From Laetiporus sulphureus 93-53 (taxonomy: Eukaryota; Basidiomycota; Agaricomycetes; Polyporales; Laetiporaceae): a stretch of DNA of 64,000 nucleotides. This document shows, one piece after another, positions 57,618 to 64,000 of this stretch; the stretch's first letter is position 1, and each line of letters begins with the position of its first letter. Under the pieces are notes generated by a model. That model did not search any database and was not told the origin of the DNA. It worked only from the letters and a program-made list of their open reading frames with translations. A program made the position numbers and the translations under genes. The DNA lies in assembly GCF_001632365.1 (NCBI RefSeq), contig NW_024468514.1:156348-220347 (forward strand), read 5' to 3'.

Positions 57618-59546
57618 ATGTTCAATCTGGACGATACTATAGGTTGCACACTTATCGGCGTCATACTCGCTCTCTCGTACGTTGGACTCCGTGCTCAGCG
57701 GACTAACGTTCACCACGCTCGCAATAGTCTATATGGCCTATCTTGCATACAAACTGTATATTATGCCCAAGCCTATACGAAAGACCCGCTCTCCCTCAAA
57801 ATGCTGGTCCGTCAGTAGTTGGATCGAAGAAATTGATTGTGTTCATGTAGAATCCGAATGAATTGCAGGTTACGCTACTTTGGTACGTGACTTCCGCATG
57901 ACAGGTCGTCCTTCTAACATTCCTCAATCGAGTTACAGGGTGCTCGACACAGCTAGATGCGGCTTGGATATAGCCGTACGTAGTACAGTCAACGCGGCTT
58001 CGGTTATCCTGGCTGATATGTGATACGAGTTTCTATATCACTGGCTCGTCACACACCATGGTAGTGACGCAGAACTCGCGAAGATTCCGAAGTGGGCAGC
58101 TTTTTCTCAGCGAACATCTATTTCTTACCGCTCTTGATGCAGCACACTCATCGTGAGTCAAGGAGTAGACGCTCTCGTACATCGCAGTGCAAATAGAGTA
58201 TCATGCTGATCTGTCGCAGGCAGAGTTTCTCATTGCAGTTAGTGCTATTCTTATACCTTTCATCGCGGTCCGCTAACGCAACATGAAGCCGATGACAATT
58301 TTCATCGTTCAATGGTGCGAGCTCCGACTCTTGAGTCGAACCATTAACGGTACTCATTTCTTTAGTTACTATATCCACATCGTATGGAGACGTGAGTCGT
58401 GAAGTGGAAGCAGTGCTATCACCACACTCACGAATGGAACATATCAAGTCTTACGCGATCTATGGACGCGCAAGCCATTCGTCCTCTCGGCAGTACGTGG
58501 GCATGTATCGTTACGGACATTCTTCCTGATACATGTTTCAGCTCATTCTGTCAATTACGTCGTTCGGTGGGCAGCATCGCTGGCAGCTGCACTTATGTTT
58601 GCACAACTGAACTGTCAGGCGGGCATAGCGGGAGGTATAGGTCTGGACATTCAATCGGCTCATTGTGAAATGCGGAGTCTGATCAACCCATAAATGCTTC
58701 GAACAGGGATTGTCGTATGCCTGTAGGTGTGCCAATTCCCCATTTAGCGTAAATGCTAATCTGCGTTCAGCTGCAAGCACAAAGCATGGACGGCTGCTGT
58801 CCCTGCTGCACTTGTGAGCCACAGTCCAGATGCGAGTCGGTCCTACCGTCTGATCACGTTGAGATGCATAGATCCCCTCGTCAATTCACACTGTAACGGC
58901 TCTTACTGCGGATATTTTAATCACGACATCCCTTTGTGTCATTTTATCAAAACAGATGGACGGGTTCAAACGGTATTGAGGGACATTGCATGCGTTCACC
59001 ATATGGACACTGAACGCATTTCCGTTCAGGACTAAGACACTGATTCTGCGGCTCATCATGCACTCCATTAACCGCGGTATCTTTATCTTGTAAGTACAGC
59101 TTCCTGAAAGGTCTTCGGTCGCTTGATGGGGTCATAATGTAGGGCGTTTCAAGTGGCCCACTTCATCTTGGTGAGGCCAGCATCTATTAATCGTTTAGGG
59201 TTGATCGACATTGACATTGGACAGTACATGATCACGAAACATGAAGACGTATTGTATTGGATGTTGACGCATACAGCTGGAACAAGTGGTGTGATTTGCA
59301 CTGCTCGTTGTAATCCGTTAACTGACTTTATTTTGTGTCCTTGACAGTCTACGTGAACTTGCTACTTGCTGTGTAAGTACATTTTACATATGCTATAGTC
59401 ATTATCCTAACCTCTAGGCTAGTTTGAACATTCGCAAGCAACTGAGAGAAGACGCATTGATGCCTGATTCGGCCGGGGCAGAACTACCCTTGCACGACAT
59501 TGTATCAAGAGATGCAATATTGCATGCACCCTCGGGCCTTGAGTAG
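57618..59546 (+). CDS. DUF6534-type integral membrane protein
   Basis: A member of a family greatly expanded in mushroom-forming fungi; function unknown. ATG 57618 gives MFNLDDTIGCTLIGVILAL. Introns with GT-AG ends join this to SLYGLSCIQTVYYAQAY, TKDPLSLKML, VTLLWVLDTARCGLDIA and FLYHWLVTHHGSDAELA. Later blocks are FFSYYIHIVWRRES (58360), VTALTADILITTSLCVIL then SKQMDGFKR (58890-58970), TKTLILRLIMHSINRGIFI (59032-59085) and VYVNLLLA plus SLNIRKQLREDALMPD (59345-59460), with a polar tail ending at 59546. Hydrophobic segments are consistent with about seven helices. The stretch 58100-58350 and the sixth helix were not resolved, so partial decay is possible. A - strand frame at 58148-58447 overlaps but lacks support. 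Confidence 0.7.
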
Positions 59547-60009
59547 ACTAGCTGGGAACTTTTGGCACTAGACTTATATATGCCGCATGTGCACTTTCGA
59601 CATTTTCAGGCGTAATCTGGGATTGTGCTGCTGCTTATAAATTCGCCGAGCCTCATTTCTGAGACATCGACAAAAGTGCAAAAACGTTATAGTAGATTTT
59701 ACGGTTCTTGGAAACCTATGAGCATATTGGGGTGGATTATCACGTACTATAACGCATTATAAACCCTTGTAAACTGTCTTTCACAATTATCAACCTCGTA
59801 ATTCTTATTTTTCTAAGCAATCTGCACCGATCGAATGCAAGAATCACATAGGATTGCAATCTCCGCACCGGATAGATTACAAGGGCGGCCAATTTACTTC
59901 AAGCTGGCTCTCGCCCAAAGCAATATTCGCGCGAGCTCATTTCAAGTCTATTCAATCGAGCTCAAGATCGCCTCGAGACTGATGCCTATGAAGCAAAGAC
60001 AAATAAAAA
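59547..60009. other. Intergenic, no gene seen
   Basis: AT-rich sequence between the DUF6534 gene and the duplicated block; no frame of note. Confidence 0.4.
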
Positions 60010-60024
60010 TCAAAATACGAGCCT

Positions 60025-60420
60025 TTACAATGGCGCAAACTTGTGCGCTCCAAATTGGTCCTCGATGCCATCTTCGCCGTCTTCGGGTCCCACATCCCTC
60101 CTTAGCTCCTTGGACAACATCATCCCAGTTGTCCTCACCTGCCTCTTCACCACTGGCTGAATCTGATCACCCTTCTTCAGATAATATATACCCGAACTGC
60201 TCCTCTTCTTCAGCCACTGCTTTCTGCGAGGTCTCCTCTGCATCATCCAGGTTGTCTTCGAAGTGGCCAGCATCCGATGATACGTCTTGCTGCTTACATT
60301 CACTTTCTGTTGGTTGCTGTCACGTCTGTGCCATGCTAGTTACCGTGCTGTCTGCCAGGATGTGTGAAGATGCTACCGTTGAACTCGTTGCAGCTGTGAG
60401 CGGACAATTTTATGGGGTGC
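60025..60420 (-). pseudogene. Decayed copy of the acidic QFGYIL-repeat protein
   Basis: Read on the - strand this matches 43334-43759 in order: DAGHFEDNLDDAEET, AVAEEEEQFGYILSEE, then an acidic EEAGEDNWDDVVQGAKE. Stops (for example after VTSMAQT and after LSEEG) and frame changes break it. Similarity extends on both sides, so it is part of a duplicated block and not an isolated motif. Confidence 0.7.
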
Positions 60421-61327
60421 ATGGCTAGTGATGCGGCAATCACGTGATCGTACTATATTCCAGTCCCAAGATGAGTCGTCGCAAAGTCCTCGCATTGTCC
60501 CACACCTCATCGAAACTCACGCACTGTAGCTACCTCTTAAATCAATACCTGCACAATTCTGCCTCGACTCGGAAGGACTGCTTGTGGTCACTGCAGGTAT
60601 GTCGGCCAGAGTTCCAGTGTATGCAGAAAGAGTATGTCGGGCGAGCAGACTGGTAGTGGCTGCCTCAGAGGTATGGAAAGTCATTTCTGTTGGAGTTCAT
60701 CGGCTGACGCACAGCGCGAGCATAGCGCCAGCCTATCCAAGTGCCCAGTGCTTTCGTATGAGTATGTATTATAGCGGATCAAATGACTGAGTAGCCATTC
60801 CATATCTGTTCGTACTGACCTACTGTTGCTAGCTATCTGAGCCACGAGTCCCCGATTATCTTAATTGGATGCATCCTGAGCTCAAAACTGGTTCATTGTT
60901 TAGGCGATGAGGGCATACTTAAGCACGCTGCATGCTCGACTTGTCTTACTGATGATGAGCTTGCGTCCGATGCTGGATTGGGCCACTATATGCGTGAGAT
61001 GCAAGCTGAGAAAACCAGTGATGTTCAATTGTGAGTCGGTCAACACGTTGCTTTCGCCTCCCTTACTGCATTATTTTTCCGTATAGAGCAGTTCTTAACG
61101 TGTTCAAGGAGAGCGCATGATGTTTACCATGCTTTGTGAATCTGCAACATATTTTTGACATTGACGTCTCTTTTATTGGGGTGGAATCCCAACATGGGTT
61201 AGGATCTCCAGGGCACATACATGGATACGTAAGCACATATATTGGGAGAAGCGCTTCAAGATCCATGTAGAACTGCTTGCACCATCATTGTTAGACTGAA
61301 ACATGCATTAACATTGTTAGGTGCTCA

Positions 61328-61900
61328 ATGCGGTGTCTGGCAGTTACATATTGTGGGGCATTACAGATGCATATGCAGACAGCGAAGAATTTGTCGGGAG
61401 CTCGTAACTGCATTTCTCAGCCCTGTGTATATTCTGCTCTGCGAAGACCCTCCATGCATCCTAATCAGTGCGCTAGAAGTCGAGTACCCACCCTTTATGC
61501 TCGATGTTGACGATGACAAGATCAGTCTCTTAAGACCTAGACCACCAGAGAGCTCTGTGCCACAATCGTCACGTACTCCCATTCCGGGCGTGGCTTGCTG
61601 ACCAGACAATATGTCAGTGCACCTTCCATTTCTCGCCTTCTTCTGGCTGCTTGATGCTGACTAAAGAATCGAACTGCAGAGATCTTCTGCGAGGTTGACT
61701 TCAGATGCACGGTGCTGTGATATGCGACTGGACTGCTAATGGCTACATGCTCAATTGGACTGAGTATACTCGTCTTGACAGATACTCGCACGAGAACATC
61801 CCGAATATCCTGAAGCTCACCGATGGGCTGAAATAACTTGGAGTGCAGCATAATGCAATGGCAGGCTAAATCTCGCTCACATGGCTTCATACACAAGGGC
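61328..61900 (+). pseudogene. Aldo/keto reductase pseudogene, copy 2
   Basis: Homologous to 44590-45150. Recognisable pieces are ISALEVEYPPFMLDVDDD, a segment resembling AYSHSGRGLLTRQYVSA in shifted frame, and nucleotide matches around the SKNFPN/ILKLADGL and AQGPD regions (61790-61910). It carries stops and frameshifts distinct from copy 1. No intact parent is in the window. Confidence 0.65.
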
Positions 61901-62601
61901 CGGACAGCAAAGAAAGTGTTGATCTTGACCCCCTCGAGTGTCTGAAAGCGATTTTGGTGCAGTGCATATACAGCTTGTATCCGTCAAACACACTCAGGAG
62001 TGGCATCCCAAGATGTGTCAGAGAGTTGCGCAGTGAGCAATTGCTAACTGTGAGAAAGATTGAGAGGTCTTCGTACGGTCATGTTCAGATGCTGCCTGGT
62101 AAGGTTTTTATGGCGCTGTTATCTTACCATTTACAACATCATTAACAGAATGAGCGGTGCTTGCACCTGGGATTCTGAGCGACCCAGTCTCAATGGAGTC
62201 CCAAGAAAATTGCTGGAATAGCTCGCAGGAGATCTCCAGGACCAGAATCATTTTGTGAGCTATTGTAGGCTGTTCAAACACTACCTCGGTCCCCCCTCGG
62301 TGCGCCCATGTCCTTTCATCTCCACACTAACTCCATCAGGGTAGGGACATGAATGCCAGCTGCTAGTCATGTCCGACAGGCGAACTCCATCATGCTCACA
62401 TGTGTATCACTAGCTGGAGGATTCATTGAGGGTGACCAGAAGCACACGCTAGATGCGGCGATCATGCCAGTAGTGAAAGCAGAGACTATCGTTGCGAAGA
62501 GCTAACTTCACTCGGAGTGAGCGTGAATGAACAGCGCATTCAGGGGCCAGTAAAGCAAGGGTATCTGCAGCCTGTGAGAAGAACATGAACCTGTACATCT
62601 A
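61901..62601. other. Intergenic, no gene seen
   Basis: Short frames only. The first ~100 bp continue weak similarity to the tail of the aldo/keto reductase copy. The rest shows nothing recognisable. Confidence 0.35.
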
Positions 62602-63887
62602 CAGTGACCCACAAAACTGTTAATAAGATTGCTCACTTCGACTTGTATAGTAAATATCTCCTCAACCAATGGGTCAACTACATTGTATAAGAACTCATTG
62701 GAAAGCGTATCATCATGGCTTTCTAACACAGTTTTGGTCATATTTTCATCACATTTCATCCCAAGATATTTACTAATCTTTGAGGGTCACTCTTATCAAC
62801 AGTTTTGTGGCACACACACAAGTTCTCAGAAAATTGTGATTCTTGATGTGTTGACAGCGTTCTTTGTGAAAATATTGATTGATGTTCATGTTTCAACATG
62901 AACAATGTACAAACAGCCATACACAACTCTTCACACTCAACCAACATCATGCCAAAAGCTGTTGCTACTGAAACTGTCAACCATGTCATCGCTTTGCTTC
63001 AGAATGGCAAATCTCTTCAAGAAATTGAAGCTTTGACTGGTCTACACTACTCTACCATCAGTAAACTACGCTCTACACACTGTTCCATCATTTGTAAGGC
63101 CAAAGGAGGACAACCTTCCCTTCTTTCTACTGCCAATCTTCAGTATGCTACTCGACTTATTGGGACTGGCAAGGCTACCACATCTCCTGCTGTGGCCAGA
63201 GCTCTTGAAGATGTTACTGGGAGGGTTGTCAATGCAGAGACAGTGCAAAGAGGGTTGAAGAAGACAGGAATGAAGGCTGTAGTAAAGCGCAAAAGGCCTT
63301 TACTCGCTGCAAGGCATCGAAAGGAGAGGATGGACTTTGCTTTGGCTCACCAATATTGGACTGTGGAGGACTGGAGAAGGGTGGTATGGTCAGATGAGAC
63401 AAAGATTAACAGGATGGGATCAGATGGAAGGAAATGGGTGTGGAAGAAGCCAGGGGAGAGCCTCAGTGATAGGTTGGTGGAAGGGACCCCAGAAGTTTGG
63501 AGGTGGATCCTTGATGATGTGGGGCTGTATGGGCTGGGATGGCATGGGATATGCCTGCAAGATTGATGGCAGGATGGATGCAGACCTTTATGTCAGCATT
63601 CTGGAGGATGAGCTGCAGAATAGCCTGGAGGATTGGGGCAAAACCGTGGAGGATGTGGTGTTTCAGCAAGACAATGACCCCAAGCACACTAGCAAGAAGG
63701 CCAAGAATTGGTTCAAAGACCATGAATCAACATTATGATATGGCCCTCTCAATCCCCAGATCTCAATCCCATAGAGCATCTGTGGGGTCATCTCAAAAGG
63801 AAGCTTGCAGAGTATCAGGAGCCACCAAAGGGAATCACTGAGTTGTGGGAAAGTGTCACAGATTTTCACCACAAAGTCCGCACGTGA
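62602..63887 (+). mobile_element. Tc1/mariner element, frameshifted and 3'-incomplete
   Basis: The 5' end is cagtgacccacaaaactg, directly after a TA dinucleotide (62600-62601), as expected for Tc1/mariner integration. The transposase frame follows to a stop at 63885-63887. The matching 3' terminal inverted repeat is not seen before the window end, so the element is truncated or its end lies beyond 64000. The motif ccacaaaactgtt recurs inverted at about 62800-62815, giving a ~210-bp self-complementary 5' end. Confidence 0.8.
62898..63887 (+). pseudogene. Tc1-type transposase (two frameshifts)
   Basis: DNA-cutting enzyme of a Tc1 family transposon. The helix-turn-helix part reads IALLQNGKSLQEIEAL and LHYSTISKLRS, then GGQPSLLSTANLQYATRL. 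The catalytic triad is recognisable in order: VVWSDETKINR (first Asp), VFQQDNDPKHTSKK (second Asp) and SPDLNPIEHLWGHLK (Glu), a DD34E arrangement. The frame shifts once near 63480-63500 (between RLVEGTP and FGGGSLMMWGCMGW) and again near 63725 (between NWFKDHE and INIMIWPSQSPDL). The C terminus is shorter than usual, ending soon after GITELWE. Cannot produce active enzyme as it stands. Confidence 0.88.
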
Positions 63888-64000
63888 CTTTACTCATGTC
63901 ACAGATCACGTGCTTCACCAACATCTCACGCCACTCAGCCACAGACGCGATGCGTAGAGATCAGGTGATAGTCCACATCACATGTTATGGTCCAGACCCG
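63888..64000. other. Window end, downstream of the Tc1 remnant
   Basis: Contains two cacgtg palindromes (63881-63886 and 63907-63912). No gene. Confidence 0.4.

Noticed and set aside
58148..58447. Antisense 99-codon frame inside the DUF6534 gene
   Set aside because: It looks somewhat like a polar cytoplasmic tail of this family, but no membrane-helix exons precede it on that strand, while the + strand exons splice coherently.

Overview
This is a eukaryotic, almost certainly basidiomycete (Agaricomycetes-type) fungal contig. The evidence is many 45-60 bp GT-AG introns, compact genes on both strands, a WOPR regulator, a DUF6534 membrane protein, a TKL-type kinase, and large fungal LTR retrotransposons. 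There is no bacterial operon structure and no CRISPR. One run of Ns (34074-34618) is an assembly gap.

Layout. 1-19.8 kb is ordinary gene-dense sequence: the 3' part of exocyst SEC5 (+), an RMD1/DUF155 protein (-), a DNAJC11-like J-protein (+), a long stretch without recognised genes, a Gti1/Pac2 WOPR regulator (+, six exons solved to the base), another gene-poor stretch, a MutY adenine glycosylase (-) and a SURF4/Erv29 cargo receptor (+). 21.4-25.1 kb is a non-coding, LTR-bearing repeat cluster. 27.5-41.7 kb is one complete but dead Ty3/gypsy element. It has two 1354-bp LTRs, a gag-pol full of TGA stops, a nested insertion in pol with a 5-bp target duplication, and a ~4 kb accessory region between integrase and the 3' LTR. 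That region carries spliced-looking genes on the opposite strand. 43.2-45.3 kb and 60.0-62.0 kb are two decayed copies of one block: an antisense acidic ORF followed by an aldo/keto reductase pseudogene. Between them lie a second set of host genes: ENP2/NOL10 (-), a 440-bp near-perfect palindrome, a kinase-RhoGEF-PH fusion gene (+), an oxidoreductase-like domain protein (-), CSN5 (+) and a DUF6534 membrane protein (+). The window ends in a frameshifted, 3'-truncated Tc1/mariner transposon.

The host genes do not form one pathway. They cover secretion (SEC5, SURF4), mitochondria (DNAJC11, RMD1-like), DNA repair (MutY), ribosome biogenesis (ENP2), protein degradation control (CSN5), development (WOPR) and signalling (kinase-GEF). 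The most unusual items are the fusion of a TKL-like kinase to a Cdc24-like DH-PH module, the antisense cysteine-cluster genes carried inside the gypsy element, and the CpG-deamination signature that has inactivated that element.
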